Positions 17,613-25,746 of a stretch of DNA of 64,000 bases are shown in pieces. The DNA lies in NCBI GenBank assembly GCA_002415855.1, contig DIAS01000009.1, positions 34,347 through 98,346 of the forward strand. The letters run 5' to 3'. Below the pieces are notes generated by a model. That model saw only the letters and a program-made list of their open reading frames with translations. It ran no database searches and was not told where the DNA came from. The DNA is from Bacteroidales bacterium UBA5072 (GTDB lineage Bacteria > Bacteroidota > Bacteroidia > Bacteroidales > UBA10428). The translations under genes and the position numbers were made by a program. Each line of letters opens with the position of its first letter. Positions within the stretch are counted from its first letter, which is position 1.

Positions 17613-18254
17613 TTATCCCATCAGCTCATCGATCTCCCTGATCTGCTCGGGTGTCAGGGGGCTTGATTCTCCAAATAGCTTTGTTACCAGAGTCATTTTT
17701 GCTGCTGCCTCAAGTACTTCCATACGGTCGAAAGCTGTCAGGAGGTCCCTTCCCAGGCAAACGATCCCATGGTTCTGAAGCAGGATAACATTGGTTTTTC
17801 CCGATGCTGCCTTTGCTACCCGTGCTGCCAATGGCTCAGTTCCCATCAGGGCATACGTAGCAACCACAGGTGTTCCCAAAACAGCCCTGGCTTCGGCAAT
17901 TAATGTGCAGTCGATATACTTTTGCATGGCCGTGAAACTTGTTGCCAGGGGCGGGTGTGCATGTACTATGGCATTTACATCGGGGCGCTCTTTATAAATT
18001 GCCAGGTGCATGGCAGTTTCAATGCTGGGCTTGAGGTCAGGTGTCAGATTCTTCCCGTCGAGCGTAACCATACCCACCTGCTTGCTCCTGATTAGTCCTT
18101 TATCCAGTGCAGAAGGTGTGATGAAAATAACCCTTTCAAGTCTCACACTGATGTTGCCTCCTGAAGCCGTTGTCAGTCCACGGTTATATAGCCTTCGCAT
18201 GAAGCGTGCCACATCTTTTCTGATGGCTTTAATTTCCTTACGGGTCATTGACAT
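17613..18254 (-). CDS. Class II aldolase/adducin family protein (FucA/AraD-like)
   Basis: A 213-residue zinc-dependent aldolase or epimerase of the L-fuculose-phosphate aldolase fold. It shows TTASGGNISVRL, TPSALDKGLI, the zinc ligands in VHAHPP and the third ligand in LLQNHGIVCLG, plus the glutamate in KPSIETAMHLAIY. The ATG at 18254 (MSMTRKEI) gives the normal length; a 58-codon upstream extension shows no homology. With the neighbouring PfkB kinase, a pathway for a deoxy or keto sugar phosphate is conceivable, but the two genes converge. The substrate is unknown. Confidence 0.82.
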   Translation of the reverse strand: MSMTRKEIKAIRKDVARFMRRLYNRGLTTASGGNISVRLERVIFITPSALDKGLIRSKQVGMVTLDGKNLTPDLKPSIETAMHLAIYKERPDVNAIVHAHPPLATSFTAMQKYIDCTLIAEARAVLGTPVVATYALMGTEPLAARVAKAASGKTNVILLQNHGIVCLGRDLLTAFDRMEVLEAAAKMTLVTKLFGESSPLTPEQIREIDELMG

Positions 18255-18370
18255 TGTTTTTACTGATTTTGCTAATGAGAATTTTTTTTTATGCAATTTT
18301 ACTTTCGCTTTTTTCCGTGCCTGATGGAACTCCACTGTAAAAATATAAAATTTCCAAGTCAGGATTGACC

Positions 18371-19369
18371 ATGGAAGCCCTGTTTTATAAAAAAAGAGAA
18401 GACGACCTGCAGTGTTTACTGTGTCCACACCATTGTGTTATTCCTGCCGGAGGAACCGGTGTCTGCATGGTGCGTCGCAACGCAGGTGGCATACTGAAGG
18501 CTGAGACCTGGGGAAATCTTTCCGCTATAAATTTCGACCCGATCGAGAAAAAGCCGTTGTATCACTTTTATCCCGGTAAGGTAATACTTTCCCTTGGCAG
18601 CATCGGGTGCAACATGAGCTGTCAGTGTTGTCAGAACTGGCAGATCTCTCAGACTTCGGCCACTGACTATCATTTCACCCGATCACTTGAACCAGAGGAG
18701 ATCATCCGACTGGCTTCCTCACGAAATGAAAATGTTGGCGTGGCCTATACATACAATGAACCCACTGTTTGGTTTGAATATATGCTCGATATTGCCAGAC
18801 CGGCACATGCAAGTGGCTATAAAAATGTCATGGTATCAAACGGTTACATAAATAAAGATCCGTTGATTGAACTGATGCAATACATGGATGCCTTCAATAT
18901 AGACCTCAAGGGATTTACGAAGGATTTTTACCGGAAATTCACAGGAGCACGGTTGGTGCCCGTTCTCCAAACCCTGCGGTTGATCCGGAAGGCCGGTAAG
19001 CACCTGGAATTAACATGCCTGGTCATTCCAGGTATGAACGATGATCCAGGCGGATTCAGGGACATGACCCGGTGGATTGATGCGGAACTCGGTCCAGAGA
19101 CCATTTTACACTTATCGCGGTATCACCCTACCTACAGAATGGATACAGCACCGACCCCCCCTGCTAAACTGGAAGAGCTGTACGGGATTGCACGCACGAA
19201 ACTTTCCTATGTATATGTAGGCAATATATTGATGAAGGATCTTTCAGATACCAGGTGCAGCAAGTGCGGGGCAACGGTAATCGTTCGCAACGGCTACCAG
19301 ATCAAGCGCCAATCGTTAACACACAAAGGTACCTGCAGTCATTGCGGAAATCAGGTAATAATCTGTTAA
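18371..19369 (+). CDS. amrS: AmmeMemoRadiSam-type radical SAM enzyme
   Basis: A 332-residue radical SAM protein related to pyruvate formate-lyase activases. The iron-sulfur motif is CNMSCQCCQNW (CxxxCxxC, about residue 78), preceded by an extra cysteine cluster CLLCPHHC near the N-terminus and followed by a C-terminal zinc-ribbon-like pair CSKCG...CSHCG. YTYNEPTVWFEYMLD and NIDLKGF are typical of AmrS. The family usually occurs with Memo and AMMECR1 genes; neither is next to it here. The ATG at 18371 lies 117 bases from the divergent aldolase start. The reaction of this family is not settled. Confidence 0.85.
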   Translation: MEALFYKKREDDLQCLLCPHHCVIPAGGTGVCMVRRNAGGILKAETWGNLSAINFDPIEKKPLYHFYPGKVILSLGSIGCNMSCQCCQNWQISQTSATDYHFTRSLEPEEIIRLASSRNENVGVAYTYNEPTVWFEYMLDIARPAHASGYKNVMVSNGYINKDPLIELMQYMDAFNIDLKGFTKDFYRKFTGARLVPVLQTLRLIRKAGKHLELTCLVIPGMNDDPGGFRDMTRWIDAELGPETILHLSRYHPTYRMDTAPTPPAKLEELYGIARTKLSYVYVGNILMKDLSDTRCSKCGATVIVRNGYQIKRQSLTHKGTCSHCGNQVIIC

Positions 19370-19438
19370 GAATCCCGTTACTTGTTGTAACTTCAACAGC
19401 TTAGGATCGTCTATTGAATAAACCCCAAAATATAACCC

Positions 19439-21868
19439 ATGTTTTCGAATTTTTTTAAAACAGCCCTGCGTAATATCTTTCGCCACAAAACCTATGTGAT
19501 CATTAACATACTCGGACTGGCTGTAGGATTTGCCTGCAGTCTGATGATCTTCCTTTTTGTGATCCACGAACTCAGCTTTGATAAATTCAATAAAAAATAT
19601 GACCGGATCTACAGGCTTTATCTCGAGGGCAAGATGGGCGAATCGGAGTTTAAAGGAGCCTGGACAGCCGCACCCACTGCCAGGGCTTTTATCGAGGAAT
19701 TTCCTGAAGTAGAGGCTGCCGTGCGCATGGGAGGATGGGATGAATCCCTGGTCAGGATCGGCGACCGCAAATTCATTGAGTCAAAGATTGCACTGGCTGA
19801 TTCCGGCTTCTTTGATGTATTCAGCTTGGATCTGCTTGAAGGAGATCCCCACAAAGCATTGGCTCAACCACATGCCGTGGTACTTACAACCAGTCAGGCA
19901 AGAAAATATTTTGGAAACGGGGAAGCGATGGGGCAACATTTGCGTATTGGCAATGACAGTGTACTGTTTACCATAACCGGTGTTATGCAGGATGTACCTG
20001 AAAACAGCCACCTCGAATTCGATATCCTGATATCCTTCTTAACCAATCCAAGGGCTAATGACGATTTCTGGCTCTCCAACAGTTTTTCCACCTATATTCT
20101 TTTGCGTGAAGGCGTGCCGGCTGCAACAGTCGAGAGCAAAATACCTGGTATCATTGAGAAATATGTTGGGCCGCAGGTGCAAAAAATTCTCGGAATGGAT
20201 CTGCAGGCTTTTTCCGATTCAGGCAACAAATATGGCATTTTTATGCAACCACTTTCGGATGTGCATTTGAATACTGAGATTGCCGCTAACTTTAAACGTG
20301 CAAGTGACCGGAAATACATTTATATCTTTTCGGTCGTGGCATTTTTAATCCTGATTATTGCAGGTATTAATTATATGAACCTGTCTACGGCACGTTCATC
20401 CAGACGGGCCAGAGAGGTTGGCCTCCGCAAGGTGGTGGGTTCTTCAAGAGGAATGCTGATAAGACAGTTTATTATTGAATCTGTTTTGTTAACCGTAATT
20501 TCAACAGTTCTGGCCATTGTTCTGGTGGAACTGTTGCTCCCTGTGTTTAACAATATGTTGCAGACCAACCTGAGGGTTGGTTACTTCACCAGGTGGTATG
20601 TCATTCCGGGATTATTGTTGCTGACCCTGTTGATCGGTTTCTTTTCCGGCAGTTATCCAGCGTGGTTTCTCGCTTCTTTTATGCCTGTCAAGGTAATTTA
20701 CGGTAAAATGAAGACCGGGGGATCCCATGCGTTGGTCAGAAGTCTGCTTGTAGTATTTCAGTTCTTCTTTTCCATCGCCCTGATCTTGAGTTCATTGGTG
20801 ATCTATTTGCAAATACATTACATGCTCAGCAAAGACATGGGCTTTGACAAGGAGCAATTACTGGTGATCAGGAGAGCTGATGCGCTGCAAAAGAAGATCA
20901 GCGCTTTTAAAGATGAGATTAAAACCATCCCGGACGTAATCAGCGTGACAAATTCAACATCAGTTCCAGGGTTCCCTAACGCCAATAATGGCTATCCTAT
21001 CGAAGGCAGACCTGCGGAACAAGTATACCTGATGTGGACAAACTGGATTGACTATGATTATTTCGATACTTATAAATTAAACCTGGCGGAAGGACGCAAC
21101 TTTAGCCGTGAGTTCCCTTCTGATACGGCAGGGATGATTCTCAATGAAGAGGCGGTCAAACACTTTGGGATAACAGATCCCTTTGAAACGCGCTTTATTC
21201 AACCCGGTTATGATGCAGGAACAAAAGCCTACATGAACGTACTGGGAATCGTCAAAGACTTTCATTACCAGTCATTGCAAAATGAAATTGGACCGCATGT
21301 TTTTATATTAAAGCCTGAAAAATGGGATTGGGCAGGTTATCTGACGATCAGGGTAGGAAGGGATAACATGAAAAAAACCATTGCACAGATTGAGAAAACC
21401 TGGCAGACTTTCACAGGGGATGAACCATTCCAGTATTTCTTCCTGGATCAGGAATTTGAGAAGTTCTATAAGGAAGAAAAACGAACCGCAAAGATAGCGC
21501 TGGCGTTTTCAATCCTTGCTGTTTTTATTGCCTGTCTCGGTTTGTTTGGTCTTACTTCCTTTGCCACCGAACAAAGGGCCCGTGAGATAAGTCTGCGCAA
21601 AGTATTGGGGTCATCCGAAAGAGGTATAATTTTGCTTTTTACCAGAGAAGTGACGATACTGATAGCAGTTTCCACAATCCCAGCCTGGATATTGTCCTAC
21701 TTTTTTCTGAAGAAATGGCTGCAGAACTTCTCCTATCACATATCCCTGCAACCCTGGGAGTTCATTCTGGCCTTGGCCATAGTCCTGATAATAGCTTTAA
21801 TTACTGTCATTTACAGGGCCTATAGGGCTGCCCTGATGAATCCTGCGGAAGTACTGAAATACGAATAG
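19439..21868 (+). CDS. ABC transporter permease, FtsX/MacB type
   Basis: An 809-residue membrane protein with the duplicated MacB/FtsX layout. It has one N-terminal helix (about residues 20-43, IINILGLAVGFACSLMIFLF), a large periplasmic MacB_PCD domain, three helices at about 295-420 carrying SRRAREVGLRKVVGSSR, a second helix/periplasmic unit, and a final FtsX domain with EQRAREISLRKVLGSSE. No ATPase gene is adjacent, so the partner is elsewhere. Proteins of this kind export peptides or antibiotics or handle lipoproteins; the substrate here is unknown. The motif in both halves shows an internal duplication. Confidence 0.88.
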   Translation: MFSNFFKTALRNIFRHKTYVIINILGLAVGFACSLMIFLFVIHELSFDKFNKKYDRIYRLYLEGKMGESEFKGAWTAAPTARAFIEEFPEVEAAVRMGGWDESLVRIGDRKFIESKIALADSGFFDVFSLDLLEGDPHKALAQPHAVVLTTSQARKYFGNGEAMGQHLRIGNDSVLFTITGVMQDVPENSHLEFDILISFLTNPRANDDFWLSNSFSTYILLREGVPAATVESKIPGIIEKYVGPQVQKILGMDLQAFSDSGNKYGIFMQPLSDVHLNTEIAANFKRASDRKYIYIFSVVAFLILIIAGINYMNLSTARSSRRAREVGLRKVVGSSRGMLIRQFIIESVLLTVISTVLAIVLVELLLPVFNNMLQTNLRVGYFTRWYVIPGLLLLTLLIGFFSGSYPAWFLASFMPVKVIYGKMKTGGSHALVRSLLVVFQFFFSIALILSSLVIYLQIHYMLSKDMGFDKEQLLVIRRADALQKKISAFKDEIKTIPDVISVTNSTSVPGFPNANNGYPIEGRPAEQVYLMWTNWIDYDYFDTYKLNLAEGRNFSREFPSDTAGMILNEEAVKHFGITDPFETRFIQPGYDAGTKAYMNVLGIVKDFHYQSLQNEIGPHVFILKPEKWDWAGYLTIRVGRDNMKKTIAQIEKTWQTFTGDEPFQYFFLDQEFEKFYKEEKRTAKIALAFSILAVFIACLGLFGLTSFATEQRAREISLRKVLGSSERGIILLFTREVTILIAVSTIPAWILSYFFLKKWLQNFSYHISLQPWEFILALAIVLIIALITVIYRAYRAALMNPAEVLKYE

Positions 21869-21977
21869 GAGGGACAGAGGGTATGTTATGGGTGTTGGGC
21901 CATAGGCTATGGGCTGTGCGTTGCAGTCTGCACATTCCCACATTTGTACATCAGCAAATTATTCCACTCCTTTTCTT

Positions 21978-22967
21978 CTAAAGGATTTCTTCGATCATGT
22001 CCAGCTCCTCACTTGAAAATTTTTGATTTTTCAGGGCACCCAGGTTGTTGTTGAGTTGTTCCACCGAACTGGCGCCAATCAGAACCGAGGTAACCCGGTT
22101 GTCTTTAAGCAGCCACACGATGGCCATCTGCGCGAGTGTCTGTCCCCTGGACACAGCAATATCATTCAGTTTCCTGATCTGATCAAGTCGTTCGGATGTT
22201 ATATCCTTCTCCTTCAGGAATCCATGTGGTTTGGAGGCTCGTGAGCCTTCCGGTATACCCTTCAGGTAACGGTCGGTTAACAGCCCTTGCGCCAGTGGCG
22301 AAAAGGCAATCAATCCAATGCCTTCCTTTTCAACAACATCCAGGAGGTCCTTTTCGACCCAACGTTCAAACATCGAATATTTCGGTTGATGGATTAGGCA
22401 TGGTGTACCCAGTTGCCTTAAAATGTCAGAGGCAATTTTGGTTTGGGCCGCAGAATAATTGGATATTCCGGCATACAAGGCTTTTCCCTGTTTAACAGCA
22501 TGTGCCAGGGCACTCATGGTTTCTTCGATCGGGGTATCGGGATCGGGCCGGTGAGAATAAAAGATATCGACATAGTCGAGTTTCATTCTTTTAAGACTCT
22601 GATCCAAACTGGAAAGTACATATTTTCTTGATCCCCATTCGCCGTATGGCCCGTCCCACATTCTGTAACCTGCCTTTGTCGATATGATCATCTCGTCACG
22701 GTAAGGCCTGAAATCCTTGTAAAGGATCTCGCCGAAGTTTTCCTCTGCCGAGCCGGGAGGAGGTCCGTAATTATTTGCCAGGTCAAAATGGGTGATCCCT
22801 TCATCAAAGGCTTGCCGAATCATTGCCCTGGCATTCTCAAAAACATCCACGCCTCCGAAATTATGCCACAAGCCAAGTGATATGGGAGGCAGTTTTAAGC
22901 CACTTTTGCCGCAATAACTGTATTGAAGCCTCGTGTAACGATCTGAACCGGGCAGATAAGTCATCAT
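21978..22967 (-). CDS. Aldo/keto reductase, YghZ (L-glyceraldehyde 3-phosphate reductase)-like
   Basis: A 329-residue NADPH-dependent aldo/keto reductase. The start RYTRLQYSYCGKSGLKLPP and the motifs LSLGLWHNFG-like ISLGLWHNFGGVDVF, FDLANNYGPPPGSAEENFG (catalytic Asp and Tyr), STKAGYRMWDGPYG and DYVDIFYSHR (His) closely follow E. coli YghZ as remembered. YghZ reduces L-glyceraldehyde 3-phosphate and detoxifies methylglyoxal. Two in-frame ATGs (22967, 22964) are equally likely starts; a short poly-A/T-encoded extension upstream is not. It is divergent from the SiaC-type gene. Confidence 0.88.
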   Translation of the reverse strand: MMTYLPGSDRYTRLQYSYCGKSGLKLPPISLGLWHNFGGVDVFENARAMIRQAFDEGITHFDLANNYGPPPGSAEENFGEILYKDFRPYRDEMIISTKAGYRMWDGPYGEWGSRKYVLSSLDQSLKRMKLDYVDIFYSHRPDPDTPIEETMSALAHAVKQGKALYAGISNYSAAQTKIASDILRQLGTPCLIHQPKYSMFERWVEKDLLDVVEKEGIGLIAFSPLAQGLLTDRYLKGIPEGSRASKPHGFLKEKDITSERLDQIRKLNDIAVSRGQTLAQMAIVWLLKDNRVTSVLIGASSVEQLNNNLGALKNQKFSSEELDMIEEIL

Positions 22968-23057
22968 ATTTTTTTTTAAAAGTAACAAAAAAAATTGTGG
23001 ATTGTTGCTCCGGACAGTCAGGTTGCGATACGTCCCTTGAAAAATATGGTTCAGAAT

Positions 23058-23087
23058 TTGGCTATTTATTTTCTTTTAATACCTTTA
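23058..23087 (+). promoter_or_regulatory. Promoter of the SiaC-type gene
   Basis: TTG (23058-23060), 19 bases, then TACCTTTA (23080-23087) fit the -33/-7 pattern with one mismatch in the last base of the -7 box. The predicted start near 23092 leaves a leader of about 16 bases before the ATG at 23108. Confidence 0.45.
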
Positions 23088-23107
23088 TTACATTATTTCA
23101 ATATCTT

Positions 23108-23482
23108 ATGGAACCATTAGATATAAAAGCCACCAATGATACTCCCAGGGTTATCTTTGATCCTGATAATGATATTTTTGAGATATCCGGACGATCTCTT
23201 CCCGAAGACGTGGTAACCTTCTATCAACCGGTAATTGATTGGCTGGATGATTACAAATCACACCCGGTTAAGAAAACCGAATTTATTTTTAAATACATCT
23301 ATTTCAACACTGCAACATCAAAACTGGTACAGGATATCCTTTTCAAATTGGAGAGCCTGAATGAAGCAGGACATGAGGTCAATATTTTATGGTATTACGA
23401 ACAGGACGATGAGGACATGTATGATATAGGTGTTGAGTTTAAGGAGAACATCAACCTGCCTTTTGATATCATTGCCTATTAA
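23108..23482 (+). CDS. siaC: SiaC family regulatory phosphoprotein (DUF1987)
   Basis: A 124-residue STAS-like protein: MEPLDIKATNDTPRVIFDP, ISGRSLPEDVVTFYQPVIDW and KYIYFNTATSKLVQDILFKL are typical of DUF1987. In Pseudomonas, SiaC is phosphorylated by SiaB, dephosphorylated by the PP2C SiaA, and switches on the diguanylate cyclase SiaD. The serine/threonine after the central strand (FNTATSK) is in the region where the family is phosphorylated. No siaA, siaB or siaD lies next to it. The frame is open upstream to 22823, but that part overlaps the divergent reductase start and shows no homology, so the ATG at 23108 is chosen. Confidence 0.8.
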   Translation: MEPLDIKATNDTPRVIFDPDNDIFEISGRSLPEDVVTFYQPVIDWLDDYKSHPVKKTEFIFKYIYFNTATSKLVQDILFKLESLNEAGHEVNILWYYEQDDEDMYDIGVEFKENINLPFDIIAY

Positions 23483-23488
23483 AAGAAA

Positions 23489-23522
23489 AACCCTTCAAGG
23501 GTATGATAACGCTTGAAGGGTT
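23489..23522 (+). terminator. Hairpin terminator after the SiaC-type gene
   Basis: AACCCTTCAAG (23489-23499) and CTTGAAGGGTT (23512-23522) form a perfect 11-bp stem with a 12-base loop. The T tract is poor, but an A run lies to the left, so it may work better for the minus strand. It is the third copy of the CCCTTCAAG stem in this window. Confidence 0.65.
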
Positions 23523-23529
23523 GAATCTC

Positions 23530-24021
23530 TCACAACCTGTGACCCCTGTCACCCGGTCCCCTGTCTGCTGGCCCCCTGTCACCAGGTTCCCGGCAACCCC
23601 GCCGGGCATCAAACGCCACTCTTTGATCCTCGGTTAACAGATTTCGGATCGCCAGTTCATGAGAAACGCGCTCTTTTAACATCGCAGTGGATAATTTTCC
23701 TATTTCATCTATCGTCTTGTTTATCAGGGCCATATCAGGCTTGTCAGCTGTCCTGTATTTCTCGAGTTCTGCTTTTTTAATGGCCAGATCGTTTCTGTTT
23801 CCGAGCATCTCCTTCTGGTGTGCCGTCCTTAATTCGGCAATCTTTTTTTCCTGATCTGCAGTGAGATTTGGAATTAAGTGTGGACGCATTAAACTATCGT
23901 TACCCGGGAAATGACGGGAATGCATCTGGTATCCCTGCTGTGCCAGCATTCCCGGTACCGCGAAAAACACGAGAATCAGTACCAATAGACTCTTTCCTGT
24001 ATTAAGAACATTCTTTTTCAT
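23530..24021 (-). CDS. Exported Spy/CpxP-like protein
   Basis: A 163-residue periplasmic protein with signal peptide MKKNVLNTGKSLLVLILVFF (to about residue 28). The mature part is helical with two LTxxQ-type motifs, LTADQEKKIAELRTAHQ and LLTEDQRVAFD, as in Spy/CpxP periplasmic chaperones and envelope stress sensors. The last 20 residues are a low-complexity DRGP/DRGH repeat (GDRGPADRGPGDRG) coded by an imperfect tandem repeat at about 23535-23590. It is the last gene of a four-gene operon headed by an ECF sigma factor, so it is probably both a target and part of the feedback for envelope or metal stress. Confidence 0.78.
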   Translation of the reverse strand: MKKNVLNTGKSLLVLILVFFAVPGMLAQQGYQMHSRHFPGNDSLMRPHLIPNLTADQEKKIAELRTAHQKEMLGNRNDLAIKKAELEKYRTADKPDMALINKTIDEIGKLSTAMLKERVSHELAIRNLLTEDQRVAFDARRGCREPGDRGPADRGPGDRGHRL

Positions 24022-24059
24022 ATGAATCGTATTAATTGTTAAACCTCGTTCATTGTTTG

Positions 24060-24617
24060 TTAAAATCGTTGTTGCCTGAGATTCCTCCCGGCATGTCGCA
24101 ACCCTCTTTGCATGCCTTGTCCCCGAATGACGGCATTTTCTTCATCCTGCATAATCCTCAGGAAAAACTTGTCAAGTTTTTCCACCTGGTCACTGCGGCA
24201 GATTTGTCTGATCTGGTCGTAATATCTGCCGGTTTCGAGCAAAAGCTTTTGGTGCATTAACCCTACGCTGTCAATGGCATTCTGCATAAATGCCTGATTG
24301 GGGTTTCCCTGCATCATTTCATGCAGGTAAGTCCTTTTCAGAGTATTGATGCGCCTGTGCATTTCCATCGCATTCATCTGATAGTTATTCCGCGTCTCCA
24401 TAAACCTGCTTAATTGTTCATTGGACAGGCCAAGTTCGTCCTTCAGGTAAACTCCGGGCCCGGGACGATCAAAATGCATGATGGCAGGAGGGCCTGAGGC
24501 GATTCTGCTTTGCCGGATGTTCCTGTAAATGATCGTGCTAATTACGGAAATATTGAGGATCAGCAAAAAAAGGACAATCCATGCCAGTGCCCCATATTTG
24601 GTAAAAAAGGTTCTCAT
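24060..24617 (-). CDS. Membrane-anchored Spy/CnrX-like periplasmic sensor
   Basis: A 185-residue protein with one N-terminal membrane helix (about 9-31, YGALAWIVLFLLILNISVIS) that probably stays uncleaved, followed by a helical periplasmic domain. Motifs ELGLSNEQLSRFMETRNNY and the long Met/Gln/His-containing helices (MEMHRRINTLKRTYLHEMM) resemble the CnrX/heavy-metal-resistance periplasmic sensor family. It lies 9 bases behind the anti-sigma gene and 38 bases before the Spy-like gene. Its likely task is to sense metal or envelope stress and pass it to the anti-sigma factor. Confidence 0.75.
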   Translation of the reverse strand: MRTFFTKYGALAWIVLFLLILNISVISTIIYRNIRQSRIASGPPAIMHFDRPGPGVYLKDELGLSNEQLSRFMETRNNYQMNAMEMHRRINTLKRTYLHEMMQGNPNQAFMQNAIDSVGLMHQKLLLETGRYYDQIRQICRSDQVEKLDKFFLRIMQDEENAVIRGQGMQRGLRHAGRNLRQQRF

Positions 24618-24626
24618 ATTGTTGTA

Positions 24627-25049
24627 TTATTCTGTAAGTAAAACTGATTCGTTACCGTTGTGTATATCACTCAGAAAGTATAATTCTGTTTCATAATCAA
24701 GGGCTGAGTAATTCTGATAATTGTAATTCCGGCCAATTCCTATTCCCGCAAACACAAGGAGCAGGACAAGGACTGCGATGAACACCGGCTGCACGACCCT
24801 GCGCCAGGAGGTCTGTTGCCCCCGGGTTTCCTTTGCCATCAGCAGCGACTGAATCCGGGTGTACATATACGGATCATGGGTTGTCACCTTTTCAAGCCCG
24901 ATCAGCCGCTGTAATTCCAGGAGTTTCAATGAAAATTCCCGACAACTCAAACAGTTCACCAGGTGATCCTGCATTTCACGGTGACGGTCCGGACGGAGCC
25001 TCCCCTCGATATAGTCCGTCATGTTATCTTGTGCCTGACGACAATGCAT
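24627..25049 (-). CDS. Zinc-finger anti-sigma factor
   Basis: A 140-residue membrane protein. The N-terminal zf-HC2 motif is HLVNCLSC (HxxxCxxC, about residues 29-36), preceded by a conserved early Cys at residue 3 (MHCRQAQ). One membrane helix lies at about 88-106 (FIAVLVLLLVFAGIGIGRN) and a short periplasmic tail follows. This is the usual layout of anti-sigma factors that hold an ECF sigma factor at the membrane. It is 49 bases downstream of the sigma gene and transcribed with it. Confidence 0.85.
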   Translation of the reverse strand: MHCRQAQDNMTDYIEGRLRPDRHREMQDHLVNCLSCREFSLKLLELQRLIGLEKVTTHDPYMYTRIQSLLMAKETRGQQTSWRRVVQPVFIAVLVLLLVFAGIGIGRNYNYQNYSALDYETELYFLSDIHNGNESVLLTE

Positions 25050-25098
25050 GATTTTTTTTCTTTATTGATTGGACACATTTCCTTTATAAAACTTGCTG

Positions 25099-25680
25099 TT
25101 AAATCAGGTTTTTTTTATACAGCCTGAACAATCTTTTCTGCAGATTAAGCTTTGCCCTGTGCAGGAGTGCCTCCACCGAAGAAAGACTGATGTCCATAAC
25201 CTCTGCAATCTCCTTATAGGTCAGATCCTGGTATTTGTTGAGTATAAACGCAATTCGCTGGTTTTTAGGTAATAAATCAATTGCCTGGCGAATTTGCAAT
25301 GATCTTTCCCGGTTTTCGATAAGAAAGCCGGGTTGTTCACGACTGTCATCATGCTGTATGAAGGTATCATTTTTACCCGGAGTGCTAAAAACATCCAGGC
25401 CGGAGAGGAAACGGTTCATCTTATTCTTCCGGATCAGGTTGAGCGATTTGTTCACGGCAATCCGGTATAGCCAGGTAGCCAGGCTTGCATCCTCACGAAA
25501 CCCCCGGACGGATTGGAATACCTCTATGAATGTTTCCTGGGTGATGTCCCTTGCATCTTCCTCATTGTGAAGAAATCCCTTGCAAAGCCTGATTAAGGGT
25601 ACCTGGTGGATTTCGATCAGCTTTTTAAATGCTTCCGGATTACCGTTTTTCAGGTGGTTGATTAGTTCATTATCCTGCAT
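25099..25680 (-). CDS. RNA polymerase ECF sigma factor
   Basis: A 193-residue sigma-70 family factor with region 2 (LIRLCKGFLHNEEDARDITQ, ETFIEVFQSVRGFR, TWLYRIAVNKSLN) and region 4 (AFILNKYQDLTYKEIAEVMD, VEALLHRAKLNLQKRL). Regions 1 and 3 are missing, as in ECF factors. The order sigma, anti-sigma, sensor, Spy-like chaperone indicates an envelope-stress regulon. A perfect 8-bp inverted repeat (25691-25707) sits just before the ATG and may be an autoregulatory operator. Confidence 0.92.
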   Translation of the reverse strand: MQDNELINHLKNGNPEAFKKLIEIHQVPLIRLCKGFLHNEEDARDITQETFIEVFQSVRGFREDASLATWLYRIAVNKSLNLIRKNKMNRFLSGLDVFSTPGKNDTFIQHDDSREQPGFLIENRERSLQIRQAIDLLPKNQRIAFILNKYQDLTYKEIAEVMDISLSSVEALLHRAKLNLQKRLFRLYKKNLI

Positions 25681-25690
25681 AATTGCACAG

Positions 25691-25707
25691 AAAGGATATT
25701 ATCCTTT
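25691..25707. promoter_or_regulatory. Perfect inverted repeat before the ECF sigma gene
   Basis: AAAGGATA-T-TATCCTTT is an uninterrupted 8-bp dyad with a 1-base centre, starting 11 bases upstream of the sigma ATG. Its symmetry and place suggest a dimeric regulator site or part of the promoter. There is no T run, so it is not a terminator. Confidence 0.4.
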
Positions 25708-25746
25708 AGACACCATACGGAAGTAAAACTTGCGCAGTGGATAAAG

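Noticed and set aside
18365..18428. Long N-terminal extension of the class II aldolase overlapping amrS
   Set aside because: The extra 58 codons have no family similarity and would overlap the divergent gene; the ATG at 18254 gives a normal-length enzyme.
22823..23107. Upstream extension of the SiaC-type gene to 22823
   Set aside because: The added residues overlap the divergent aldo/keto reductase start, contain a poly-A-encoded stretch and do not resemble the family; a promoter also lies inside this region.
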